Positions 17,552 through 30,437 of a DNA stretch of 64,000 nt are shown one piece after another; the stretch's first letter is position 1, and each line of letters begins with the position of its first letter. The translations under genes were made by a program, and so were the position numbers. This stretch comes from Bryobacteraceae bacterium (lineage in GTDB: Bacteria > Acidobacteriota > Terriglobia > Bryobacterales > Bryobacteraceae). The stretch spans positions 318,501-382,500 of the forward strand of contig JAWKHH010000002.1 in assembly GCA_041394945.1 (NCBI GenBank), given 5' to 3'. The notes under the pieces were generated by a model, which was not told the origin of the DNA, searched no databases, and saw only the letters and a program-made list of their open reading frames with translations.

Positions 17552-17581
17552 ACCCCGGCGGTCACCGGCCGCCGGGTTTTT
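17552..17581 (+). terminator. intrinsic terminator-like hairpin
   Basis: An 8-base perfect stem (CCCGGCGG 17554-17561 with CCGCCGGG 17569-17576) and a 7-base loop, followed directly by five T. It would end the amidohydrolase transcript. It finishes only 11 bases before the start of the next operon, leaving no room for a promoter between; a TACAAT at 17539-17544 lies just upstream. Confidence 0.75.
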
Positions 17582-17592
17582 GCACGTAGTCC

Positions 17593-19383
17593 ATGAACGC
17601 CACCGATACCGGAAACCCAAACTACTTCCACAAAGTCGTGGATTGCCAGTGGGCCTGCCCAGCGCATACGAACGTCCCGGAATACATCCGGCTCATCGCG
17701 CAGGGCCGCTACACGGACGCCTACCTTTTGAATCGCGTCTCCAATGTCTTCCCAGGCATTCTCGGGCGCACTTGCGACCGGCCCTGCGAACCCGCCTGCC
17801 GGCGCGGCCGTGTCGACGGCAAGCCCGTGGCGATCTGCCGGCTGAAGCGCGTCGCCGCGGATCTGCGCGGCGAATACCAGGACCGTCTGCCCCGGATCCC
17901 CGAGAAGAAGAACGGAAAGCGGATAGCGTGCGTCGGCGCCGGACCCGCTTCGCTCACCGTCGCCAACGATCTCATGCCGCTCGGCTACTCGGTGACCGTC
18001 TTCGAGAAATGGGATAAACTCGGCGGCCTGATGCGGACCAACATCCCGTCGTTCCGTCTGCCGGAGGCCGTGCTCGAAGAAGAGATCGGCAACATCGTGG
18101 ATATGGGCGTCGACATCCGGTACAACTCGCCAGTCGGCAGCCTCAAGGCGATGCTCGGCGAAGGTTGGGATGCGATCTTCGTCGGCACCGGGGCGCCGCG
18201 CGGCAAGGATCTCGACATCCCCGGCCGCCAGGAAGCCGCGGCCAACATCCACATCGGCATCGACTGGCTCGAGTCGATCGCGTTCGGCCACATCGATAAG
18301 ATCGGCGAACGCGTCCTCATCATCGGCGTCGGCAACACGGCGATGGATTGCTGCCGCTCCTCGCGGCGTCTCGGCGGTGCCGATATCAAAGTGATGGCGC
18401 GGCGCCCGCGCGCCTTCTTCAAAGCGTCGCCGTGGGAACTCGACGACGCCGAGGAAGAGGGCGTCGAGATCGTTGTCAACCACGCCCCGAAGCGGTTCGT
18501 GCTCGAAAGCGGCCGGCTCGTCGGCATGGAGTTCGAACGCGTCGAGTGGGACGAGGGCGCTCGCAAGTCCACCACGATCGACACGGTGACGATTCCCTGC
18601 GACGATGTCATCCTCGCCATCGGCCAGGACAATGCGTTCCCTTGGATCGAGCGCGACATCGGCATGGAGTTCGGCAAGTGGGACATGCCTGTCGTCGACG
18701 AGATCACCCACCAGAGCACGCTCCCAGGCGTCTTCTTCGGCGGAGACGCGGCCTGGGGCCCGAAGAACATCATCTGGGCCGTGGAGCACGGCCACCAGGC
18801 GGCGATTTCGATCGACCTTTACTGCTGCGGCGAGTCGCTCTATGACCGGCCGCCGCAGCGCCAGAACCTGGTCTCCACCAAGATGGGCATCAGCGAGTGG
18901 GCCTATCACAACGACTATAATCCGTCGCCTCGTCAGAAGATGAAGCACGTCGACCTGGCCGAGCGATTCCGCCAATTGAGCATCGAAGTCGAACTCGGGT
19001 TCGACCCGGAGCAGACCGCCCGCGAAGTGCAGCGCTGCCTCAATTGCGACGTGCAGACCGGGTTCGCCGCCAAGCGCTGCATCGAGTGCGACGCCTGCAT
19101 CGACATCTGCCCCGTTCAATGCCTCACTATCGCCGGCAATGGCGACGAGCAGGATCTCCGCGGCCGCCTCTCCGCGCCCGCGCTCAATCTCACTCAGGAC
19201 CTCTATGTTTCGGCCAGTCTGCCGCAGACCGGACGCGTGATGGTGAAGGACGAAGACGTCTGCGTCCACTGCGGACTGTGCGCCGAGCGCTGTCCCACCG
19301 CTGCGTGGGACATGCTGAAACTGGATCTCCTTATTCCCCACGCCGGGAGCTCTCCTTGCACCAAGTCCTCCGTCAACGCGTAA
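17593..19383 (+). CDS. GltD-like FAD/Fe-S subunit of a 2-oxoacid oxidoreductase
   Basis: 596-residue electron-transfer protein, first gene of a three-gene oxidoreductase operon. Residues 1-90 hold a Cys-rich region for low-potential Fe-S clusters (DCQWACPAHT and CDRPCEPACRRG), as in glutamate synthase small subunit. FAD binding is at CVGAGPASLTVANDL (about 114-128) and NAD(P)H binding at IIGVGNTAMDCCR. The C-terminus adds two [4Fe-4S] ferredoxin motifs, CIECDACIDICPVQC and CVHCGLCAERCP. It probably shuttles electrons between NAD(P) and the alpha/beta subunits, replacing free ferredoxin. No good ribosome site precedes the ATG, and a terminator-like hairpin ends 11 bases before it. The next gene starts within its last 30 bases. 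Confidence 0.88.
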   Translation: MNATDTGNPNYFHKVVDCQWACPAHTNVPEYIRLIAQGRYTDAYLLNRVSNVFPGILGRTCDRPCEPACRRGRVDGKPVAICRLKRVAADLRGEYQDRLPRIPEKKNGKRIACVGAGPASLTVANDLMPLGYSVTVFEKWDKLGGLMRTNIPSFRLPEAVLEEEIGNIVDMGVDIRYNSPVGSLKAMLGEGWDAIFVGTGAPRGKDLDIPGRQEAAANIHIGIDWLESIAFGHIDKIGERVLIIGVGNTAMDCCRSSRRLGGADIKVMARRPRAFFKASPWELDDAEEEGVEIVVNHAPKRFVLESGRLVGMEFERVEWDEGARKSTTIDTVTIPCDDVILAIGQDNAFPWIERDIGMEFGKWDMPVVDEITHQSTLPGVFFGGDAAWGPKNIIWAVEHGHQAAISIDLYCCGESLYDRPPQRQNLVSTKMGISEWAYHNDYNPSPRQKMKHVDLAERFRQLSIEVELGFDPEQTAREVQRCLNCDVQTGFAAKRCIECDACIDICPVQCLTIAGNGDEQDLRGRLSAPALNLTQDLYVSASLPQTGRVMVKDEDVCVHCGLCAERCPTAAWDMLKLDLLIPHAGSSPCTKSSVNA

Positions 19384-21167
19384 ACGACTTCGCCGTAAAA
19401 CTGGCGAACGTCAATGGAACCGGTTCGGCCAGCGCCAACGGCCTCATCCGCCAGGCGATTTTTCGCATGGGCATTCCCGCATCCGGGAAGAACCTGTTCC
19501 CTTCGAACATCCAGGGCCTGCCCACCTGGTACGAGATCCGCGTCAATCATTCCGGCCATACGGCCCGCGCGCTCGACTACGACCTCATGGTCGCCATGAA
19601 CAATCAGACCTACGATCGCGACATCCGCGAGGTGCGCTCGGGCGGCTACGTACTTTACGATTCCACCTGGCCGCTCGACTCCAAGCTGATGCGCGACGAC
19701 GTCACCTTCCTCGGCGTGCCGCTGGCCAAGGTTTGCAACGACGCCTTTACCGAACCGCGCGCGCGCGTGCTGCTCAAGAACATTGCCTACGCGGGCTCAC
19801 TCTGCGCCCTCCTCGACATGGACATGGACGTGATCGACGAGTTGCTCAAGGAAACCTACGGCCGCAAGCCGGCGCTGCTCGATTCCAACTTCAAGGCCGT
19901 GCGCCTCGGCTACGACTACGCAAGACAGAACCTCGAGTGCCCGCTGCCGTTCCGCCTCGAAAAGATGAACGGCAACGACGGCAAGATCCTGATCGACGGC
20001 AATACGGCCACGGCGCTCGGCTGCCTCTATGCCGGGGCGACGGTGGCCGCCTGGTACCCGATCACGCCGGCGACGTCGGTGATGGACTCCTTCACCAGCC
20101 TTTGCGAGAAGTACCGCAAGGATCCGGAAACGGGCAAGAACAACTACGCCATCATCCAGGCCGAAGACGAACTGGCGGCGATCGGGATGGTGATCGGGGC
20201 GTCCTGGAACGGCGCACGCTCGTTTACCTCCACCGCCGGCCCCGGCATCTCGCTCATGAACGAACTGCTTGGGCTCGCCTACTATGCCGAGATCCCGGTA
20301 GTGATCGTCGACGTTCAGCGCGTCGGCCCTTCCACCGGAATGCCCACGCGAACCCAGCAGGCCGACATCCTCGAGTGCGCCTATGCCTCGCACGGCGATA
20401 CCAAGCACATCCTGTTAATCCCATCGGATCCGAACGAGTGCTTCCAGTTCGCCGCGAAAGCCTTCGATCTCGCCGAGTACTTCCAGACGCCGGTGATCAT
20501 GCTCTCCGATCTCGACATCGGCATGAACGACTGGGTGGTCGACCGGCTGGACTGGGACGACAACTACAAGCCCAACCGCGGCCGCGTTCTCACCGCCGAG
20601 GAACTCGCGGCGATGCCGAAGTTCCACCGCTACAGCAACGAGGACGAGAATCACGTCGCCGCGCGGACTCTCCCGGGCGTTCACCCGAAGGGATCGTTTT
20701 TCATTCGTGGCTCCGGCCACAACAAATTCGGCGGGTACACGGAAATCCCGGACGAGTATCAGGAGGTGCTGGACCGTCTCGAGCGGAAGCACGCCGCCGC
20801 CGCCGCGCATGTGCCGGAAGCTCTCATTGAACGCCGTGAAGGCGCGACGGTGGGCGTGGTGACCATCGGCGGCTGCGAACGCGCTGTTCGCGAGGCGCTC
20901 GACATACTCGCGCAGCGCGGCACGCCGCTCGACTACATGCGAATCCGCGCCTTCCCGTTTCCCGATTCGGTGGAGGCGTTCCTCCGCGAACATCCCTACA
21001 ACATCGTGATCGAGCAGAACCGTGACGCGCAGTTGCGTGCGCTGCTGCTGCTCGAGACTGGCATTACCAAGGACCGGCTCCGCTCGCTGTGCGTTTACGG
21101 AGGATTTCCGTTGAGCGCCCAGACTGTGATCGAGGGCGTACTGGCCCGCATCAAGGAGAAGCAATAA
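19356..21167 (+). CDS. korA: 2-oxoacid:acceptor oxidoreductase, fused gamma-alpha subunit
   Basis: About 603 residues. The N-terminal gamma domain (about 14-200) begins FAVKLANVNGTGSASANGL and contains GKNLFPSNIQGLPTWYEIRV. The alpha domain follows with YPITPATSVMDSF and EDELAAIGMVIGASWNGA, the pyrimidine-binding half of the thiamine-diphosphate site. This matches the KorA form of 2-oxoglutarate:ferredoxin oxidoreductase (oxidative decarboxylation to an acyl-CoA, or the reverse). The start is set at TTG 19356, with GGGAGC 7 bases before it; the much longer upstream frame is the shadow of the preceding gene. Substrate is most likely 2-oxoglutarate, but other 2-oxoacids are possible. Confidence 0.88.
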   Translation: MHQVLRQRVNDFAVKLANVNGTGSASANGLIRQAIFRMGIPASGKNLFPSNIQGLPTWYEIRVNHSGHTARALDYDLMVAMNNQTYDRDIREVRSGGYVLYDSTWPLDSKLMRDDVTFLGVPLAKVCNDAFTEPRARVLLKNIAYAGSLCALLDMDMDVIDELLKETYGRKPALLDSNFKAVRLGYDYARQNLECPLPFRLEKMNGNDGKILIDGNTATALGCLYAGATVAAWYPITPATSVMDSFTSLCEKYRKDPETGKNNYAIIQAEDELAAIGMVIGASWNGARSFTSTAGPGISLMNELLGLAYYAEIPVVIVDVQRVGPSTGMPTRTQQADILECAYASHGDTKHILLIPSDPNECFQFAAKAFDLAEYFQTPVIMLSDLDIGMNDWVVDRLDWDDNYKPNRGRVLTAEELAAMPKFHRYSNEDENHVAARTLPGVHPKGSFFIRGSGHNKFGGYTEIPDEYQEVLDRLERKHAAAAAHVPEALIERREGATVGVVTIGGCERAVREALDILAQRGTPLDYMRIRAFPFPDSVEAFLREHPYNIVIEQNRDAQLRALLLLETGITKDRLRSLCVYGGFPLSAQTVIEGVLARIKEKQ

Positions 21168-21170
21168 GCC

Positions 21171-22226
21171 GTGCCGTCCATCGCCAAGCCCGCCGCCACC
21201 CACCCGAGCCTGAAGCGCAACGCTCTCGGTCTCACCCTCCGCGACTACGAAGGGACGATGTCGACCCTTTGCGCCGGCTGCGGGCACGACTCGATCACCG
21301 CCGCCGTCATTCGCGCCGTGTGGGAGCTGTCGATCGAACCGCACATGCTGGCCAAGCTGAGCGGCATCGGCTGTTCATCGAAGACGCCGACGTATTTCGT
21401 CAACGGCGCCCACGGTTTCAACTCCGCCCATGGGCGCATGGCGGCCATCGCCTCCGGCGCCAACGCCGCCAACCGCGAGATGACCTACATTGGCGTTTCC
21501 GGCGACGGCGACTCGCTATCGATCGGTCTCGGCCAGTTGTGCCACGCCGTGCGCCGCAACGTGAAGATGGCGTACATCATCGAGAACAACGGCGTCTATG
21601 GGCTGACAAAGGGCCAGTTCTCCGCGTCGGCCGACCTCGGCTCCAAGAGCAAGCGCGGGGAAGCCAACCGCATGGCCCCGATCGACCCGGTGATGCTGGC
21701 GCTCTCGATCGGCGCCACCTTCGTCGCCCGGAGCTTTTCCGGCGACAAGGACCAGCTGGTGCCGCTGCTGAAGGCCGCGCTCTCGCACCGGGGCTTCGCC
21801 CTCATCGACGTGATCTCGCCGTGCGTCACGTTCAACGATCACAACGGATCCACCAAGAGTTACCTCCATACGCGGCAGCACAAGGTGGACATCAATCAGG
21901 CTGACTACGTGCCGCCGGCGAGCGAGATCGTGGCTGAGATCACGCCGAAAGGGACGACGTCGGTGACGATGCACGACGGCTCCGTGGTCCGCTTCACAGC
22001 GGTTTCGGAAGGATACGATCCCACTGACCGGGGCAAAGTCTACGACTACCTCGAACATCACCAGCATCGCGGCGAGGTTCCCACGGGGCTCTTGTTCATC
22101 GATACGTCGGCGCCGAACATGCACGAACTGGCGAACACGCCGGACGTGGCGTTGAACCGGGTGCCGTTTGAGAAGCTCTGTCCCGGATCGGCGGTGCTCG
22201 AGAAGTTTCAAGCGCAGTTCCGCTAG
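21171..22226 (+). CDS. korB: 2-oxoacid:ferredoxin oxidoreductase subunit beta
   Basis: 351-residue thiamine-diphosphate-binding subunit. The Fe-S/TPP region starts CAGCGHDSIT, followed by GIGCSSKTPTYF, the TPP-Mg motif GDGDSLSIGLGQL and NNGVYGLTKGQ. It forms the active site together with the alpha subunit. GTG at 21171 starts 4 bases after the alpha stop. The C-terminal 80 residues, with DPTDRGKVYDYLEHH, are typical of the KorB-type beta subunit. Last gene of the operon; no terminator is seen in the following 20 bases. Confidence 0.92.
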   Translation: MPSIAKPAATHPSLKRNALGLTLRDYEGTMSTLCAGCGHDSITAAVIRAVWELSIEPHMLAKLSGIGCSSKTPTYFVNGAHGFNSAHGRMAAIASGANAANREMTYIGVSGDGDSLSIGLGQLCHAVRRNVKMAYIIENNGVYGLTKGQFSASADLGSKSKRGEANRMAPIDPVMLALSIGATFVARSFSGDKDQLVPLLKAALSHRGFALIDVISPCVTFNDHNGSTKSYLHTRQHKVDINQADYVPPASEIVAEITPKGTTSVTMHDGSVVRFTAVSEGYDPTDRGKVYDYLEHHQHRGEVPTGLLFIDTSAPNMHELANTPDVALNRVPFEKLCPGSAVLEKFQAQFR

Positions 22227-22246
22227 CGGCCTTCCCTGGCTCTGCC

Positions 22247-22720
22247 ATGCGATCGAAAATAGCTGAACACTTGGCGATTCTCGGCGGCTGTGCGCTTAGG
22301 CGATCGAATCTATCCGGGAGCGTCCGTGGATTCTATTTCCGCCTCGCGCACACGGGATTCGCGAATGCGGCAGAAGAGCATGGGCTCCACGTTAGTTGCC
22401 CATGGAGGATTGAAAGGCTCGATCACATATACACCGGGAGCGCGGACTACCTCGAGCGGGGCGACCTCGACAGCGATCCCCCTTGGGAGTTCGGAAGGCC
22501 TTGGGGCACGCTTCAGCAAGAGCGGATCGAAGCCCTCTTGGCGGAGAACTGGGCACCCCTTGTCGTTGAAGCGATTGAGGCTGACGATATGGGCGGAGTC
22601 GCTATCGGGATGAGCAATTCCTTCAAGTTGGTCTTGTTTCCGTCCGGCAGCCGAGGCGAGCAGTGGCGGTTCCTGCCGGCCGGCGATCGGCCCCATTTTG
22701 TGATGGAAGACGGCTCCTAG
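22247..22720 (+). CDS. hypothetical protein, 157 residues
   Basis: Not recognised by name, but it looks like a genuine small cytoplasmic protein. A conserved-looking core reads VSCPWRIERLDHIYTGSADY (about 49-68), then VVEAIEADDMGGVAIGMSN and a C-terminal WRFLPAGDRPHFVMEDG. I have the impression of a scattered bacterial family with the same CPWRI...GS.D...WRF..G...PHFV layout. The DNA is visibly less GC-rich and uses more A/T-ending codons than neighbouring genes, which suggests later arrival. No ribosome site precedes the ATG, and a start further in is possible. Confidence 0.55.
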   Translation: MRSKIAEHLAILGGCALRRSNLSGSVRGFYFRLAHTGFANAAEEHGLHVSCPWRIERLDHIYTGSADYLERGDLDSDPPWEFGRPWGTLQQERIEALLAENWAPLVVEAIEADDMGGVAIGMSNSFKLVLFPSGSRGEQWRFLPAGDRPHFVMEDGS

Positions 22721-22742
22721 ACTGCTAGCTTCTCCGCCAACA

Positions 22743-24212
22743 TCATCCACCTGGTAACCGAACGCCGCTGCGGTACACCGCACGAATGCCCACCGGAGCC
22801 TGGTCCGGCTTCTCGTACGTTGCCGGCCCCTGCACCGCCGCGGGATCGAAGATCGTAACATCCGCCACCGCCCCCGCACGGATGGTCCCTGCATCCTGCA
22901 ACCCCAACCGCGCCGCGGGTTTTGCGGTGATCTTGTGGACCGCCGCGGCCAATCCCATCCACCCCCGTTCCCGCGCGACCCCGCCAAGCAGAAACGGGAA
23001 GGTTCCGTACAATCGCGGATGCGGCTGCCCGTCGACGTAGAAGCCGTCGCTGATCACGCTGCACAGAGGATGCGTGAGCAACTCGCGCAAGTTGTCCGCG
23101 CTCTGGTTGAACGAAATCATCGTAACCCGGCCCTCGTGCTCCAGGATCAGGTCGATCGCCGCCTGTACAGGTTCGACTCCGCGTTCGGCGGCGTGGTCTG
23201 CGAGGCTCCGTCCCAGCACCAGGATATCGGTCCACTGCTGCGCCAGGCCGGCCTCGGTTTCGCGGGCGATCTCCCACCGATCTCCGCCGCGCAGACGCCC
23301 GAGCAGCGCCTCGCGACCTCCATCGAGCGCCCATTGCGGCAGTAGTTGCGTCAAGACCGTGCTGCCCGCCTGGTACGGGTAGATATCGAACTCGACATCG
23401 ACGCCGTCGGCGCGGGCGGCCTCGATCCGGTCGAGCGCCACCCGCTGTTTGTCCCAGTTCTTCGCGCCCACGGCCTGGAGATGCGAAATCTGGAGGCGGC
23501 ACCCGGCCTCGCGGGCAAGACGGATCTGTTCGTCCACGGACTCGACGAGGCCGAACGAGTAGCTTCGCATGTGAGTCGCATAGAGTCCGCCGCGGCGCGC
23601 CGTCACGCGGCACAATGTTACTAACTCTTCGAAAGGAGCCGCTGAGCCGGGCGCGTACATGAGTCCGGTGGAAAATCCCGCCGCGCCGGAGGCAAGAGCC
23701 TCGTCAAGCACTCCGGCGGCGCGGTCGAGTTCAGCGGCGGTCAGGCGGTCCTGCCGGCCGGCGAATAGCGCGGTCCGAAGCGTCCCATGCCCGATGAGCG
23801 AATGCACGGCCACGTGGTGGGAGCGCTCGGCCGCCGCCGCCAGGTACTCGGCTGCGGATGCGAAGCCGGCCGGAGCCGACGGCGCGAGGATGCCTTCGGC
23901 GAACCCGCGATAGTGCGCCCCGTCGCCGCACGGATACGGCGAGAAGCCGCAATTGCCCACCACTTCCCGCGTGACGCCCTGGTTCGACTTTTCGGTGCGA
24001 TCTTCGAGCACCTGGAGATCGGAGTGGCTGTGGAGATCGATGAATCCCGGCGCCACTGCGAGGCCGTGGCAAGGCAACACCTCCGCCTCCGGTACCGCGC
24101 CTACCGTGCCGACGGCGGCGATTCGTTCGCCTTCCAGCAGTACGTCGCCGTCGCGAGGCGCGCCCCCGGTCCCGTCGAAGATCGTCCCGCCCCGAATTAA
24201 CGTTCGTCGCAT
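22743..24212 (-). CDS. N-acyl-D-amino-acid deacylase (D-aminoacylase)
   Basis: 489-residue amidohydrolase. N-terminal beta domain, then the metal site HSHSD (His61, His63) and the bridging Cys88 in VGNCGFSPYPCG, which is specific to D-aminoacylases and replaces the usual carboxylated Lys. Later ligand segments are LYATHMRSYS, LQISHLQAVG and VISDGFYVDG. The reaction is hydrolysis of N-acyl-D-amino acids to D-amino acid plus carboxylate. There is no signal peptide. It is divergent from an SDR gene. Together with the D-amino-acid-acting PLP enzyme at 7918 it suggests D-amino acid use by this organism, though the genes are 14 kb apart. Confidence 0.9.
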   Translation of the reverse strand: MRRTLIRGGTIFDGTGGAPRDGDVLLEGERIAAVGTVGAVPEAEVLPCHGLAVAPGFIDLHSHSDLQVLEDRTEKSNQGVTREVVGNCGFSPYPCGDGAHYRGFAEGILAPSAPAGFASAAEYLAAAAERSHHVAVHSLIGHGTLRTALFAGRQDRLTAAELDRAAGVLDEALASGAAGFSTGLMYAPGSAAPFEELVTLCRVTARRGGLYATHMRSYSFGLVESVDEQIRLAREAGCRLQISHLQAVGAKNWDKQRVALDRIEAARADGVDVEFDIYPYQAGSTVLTQLLPQWALDGGREALLGRLRGGDRWEIARETEAGLAQQWTDILVLGRSLADHAAERGVEPVQAAIDLILEHEGRVTMISFNQSADNLRELLTHPLCSVISDGFYVDGQPHPRLYGTFPFLLGGVARERGWMGLAAAVHKITAKPAARLGLQDAGTIRAGAVADVTIFDPAAVQGPATYEKPDQAPVGIRAVYRSGVRLPGG

Positions 24213-24251
24213 ACCCTCATTTTCGCTCGCCTATGCTAACGTAGGCAGTCT

Positions 24252-24987
24252 GTGACGAAAACGTTTATCATCACTGGCGCCGCGCGCGGAATCGGCAAGG
24301 CGTGCGCGTTGGAGTTGGCCCGCCGCGGCGGCGCGGTCGCGGCCGTGGACCTGGCTCCGTCGACCGAAACCGCGGTCGAAATCGGCCAGCTCGGCGGCAA
24401 GTGCGAAATCATCGAAGGCGATGTCGCGGACCCGGCCACTCACGAACGCGCCGTTGCCCGTGCGTTGGAGCGGTTCGGCCGGGTGGATGGCGTGGTCGCC
24501 AACGCGGCGTGGAGCCATCGCTGTCCGTTTGTGGAGATGCCCGCCGAGTTGGCGAAGAAGACGGTGGATGTCACCATGTGGGGCGTGTTTCATGCATTCC
24601 AGGCCGTCGCCCGGCGGTTGCTCGAGCAAGGCGGGGGAGGCTCGATGGTGGCTATCGGTTCCGTGCACTTTGCGCGGCCGTTCGCCCTCTCCACCGCCTA
24701 CAACATGGCGAAGGCCGGCGTGAACCATCTGGTGATGACCGTCGCCGCCGAACTGGCGCCGCACCGCGTGCGCGTGAACATCGTGGAGCCGGGTTGGACG
24801 GATACGCCCGGTGAGCGCATGCACTTCACAGAGGAGCAGATCGCCGCCGGCGCCGCGGAGATGCCGTTTGGCCGCCTCGCTCAACCCGAGGAAATCGCCA
24901 AGGGAGTGGCTTGGCTGTGTTCCGAAGAGGCCGGCTATGTGAGCGGCGCCACGCTTCGTATCGACGGCGCGCTCGTGCTGCCGAGAC

Positions 24988-25001
<14 letters not shown>
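24252..25001 (+). CDS. short-chain dehydrogenase/reductase (SDR)
   Basis: 249-residue classical SDR. Cofactor motif TGAARGIGKA at 8-17, NAA at the structural position, Ser in AIGSVHFARP, and the catalytic YNMAK near 157. Downstream PGWTDTPGERMH and the C-terminal GATLRIDGAL are typical of glucose/3-oxoacyl-type family members. An acidic residue at the end of beta-2 (AVDLAP) favours NAD over NADP. GTG start at 24252; a TATGCT at 24232 could be its -10. It ends in a 14-base overlap with the convergent kinase gene. Substrate unknown. Confidence 0.88.
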
Positions 25002-29355
<4,354 letters not shown>

Positions 29356-29436
29356 TTGCGCGCGCGTATCCCGTAGCAGCGGAACCGCGCTCGGCGCCTG
29401 TGTCGGAGGCGCCGTCCAGAGGCCCGCCAAGCACGA

Positions 29437-29442
29437 GTATAC
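29437..29442 (-). promoter_or_regulatory. candidate -10 box (TATACT)
   Basis: TATACT on the minus strand in the AT-richer stretch between the adenosine deaminase stop (29482) and the kinase start (29355). If active, it gives the kinase its own promoter and an approximately 75-base leader. No convincing -35. Confidence 0.4.
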
Positions 29443-29481
29443 CCACAAACCGCCCATTTCGGGGCGGGTGAATCGCGCGGC

Positions 29482-30417
29482 CTATTTGAGGGTAGCGGCC
29501 TCGAGGTCGCACGCGTAGCCGAAGGACTCCGCGGCCAGCCCCTCCAGTTCCGCGTCGGAGAAGCCGAGCCGTTCGCCGGCGAGGCGGTATTCCGCCGCGA
29601 GCGTGGTGGCGAACATGCCCGGGTCGTCCGTGTTCAGGATCAACGGGACCCCGGCTTCGAATAGCCGGCGCAGCGGATGCGCTTCGGCGCTCGCCACCGC
29701 GCCCGTGGCGACATTGCTCGTCACGCAGATCTCCAGTGGAATCCGCCCGTCCCGGAGCGCCGCCATCAGATCGGGGTCGTCGACGGCCCGAATGCCATGG
29801 CCGATCCGGAAGGCTCCGGCGTGAACGGCCGCCCATACGGATGCGGCGTCAGTGTTCTCCCCCGCGTGCGGCACGAGTTTCAACCCGCCGTCGCGAGCTA
29901 CTGCGAACGCGTCGCCGAACCACTCGAGTGGGCCTCGCGCCTCGTCGCCGCCAAGGCCGTACGCCACCACGCCACGGTCCGCCCGCGCCGCCGCCAGGCG
30001 TGCGACCGCCAGCGCGTGCTCGGGGCCGAAGTGCCGGATCGCATCGAGCACCCATCGCACCGTCACCGGCGCGCGTTCCGCCTCTTCGGCCACGCTGTCG
30101 AATACGGCGGCGAAGTCCAGTTGTTTCCAAAGCGCCACGCCCGCCGAGAGCGTAACTTCGGCGTACGAAACCCGCTCCGCGGCCAGGCGCTCGAACAGCC
30201 GTCGCGCCGCCAGCGCGTAGTCCGCGGGCGACCGTAGCAGTCCCACCGCCCATTTGTACGCTTCGATGAACCCCCCGAAATCGCCGAACCGGTATCGCTT
30301 CGCCACCTCTTCGGCCGTTACTTCCGGCGCCAGTTCGCCGATTACCCCCGCGTCCAGCGACCCTTCCAGATGCAGATGCAGTTCGGCCTTCGGAAGAGCC
30401 GTGTAGAAATCACTCAC
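29482..30417 (-). CDS. adenosine deaminase family enzyme
   Basis: 311-residue zinc deaminase of the adenosine/adenine/aminodeoxyfutalosine deaminase family. Metal and catalytic motifs are complete: HLHLEGS (His14, His16), VPHAGENTDA, RIGHGIRA and ILNTDDPGMF. Expected chemistry is hydrolytic removal of a purine 6-amino group. Substrate could be adenosine or, in menaquinone biosynthesis by the futalosine route, aminodeoxyfutalosine; the sequence alone does not decide. It is divergent from glgB with 20 bases between starts and is followed by the giant kinase gene on the same strand. Confidence 0.87.
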   Translation of the reverse strand: MSDFYTALPKAELHLHLEGSLDAGVIGELAPEVTAEEVAKRYRFGDFGGFIEAYKWAVGLLRSPADYALAARRLFERLAAERVSYAEVTLSAGVALWKQLDFAAVFDSVAEEAERAPVTVRWVLDAIRHFGPEHALAVARLAAARADRGVVAYGLGGDEARGPLEWFGDAFAVARDGGLKLVPHAGENTDAASVWAAVHAGAFRIGHGIRAVDDPDLMAALRDGRIPLEICVTSNVATGAVASAEAHPLRRLFEAGVPLILNTDDPGMFATTLAAEYRLAGERLGFSDAELEGLAAESFGYACDLEAATLK

Positions 30418-30437
30418 TGGTACGATAATAACTATCC

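Noticed and set aside
17509..19341. 610-codon open frame antisense to the GltD-like gene
   Set aside because: Codon-bias shadow; the plus-strand protein has complete cofactor motifs.
29356..29457. Upstream ATG adding 34 residues to the giant kinase
   Set aside because: Kinase homology begins just after 29355 and a -10-like box lies between the two starts.
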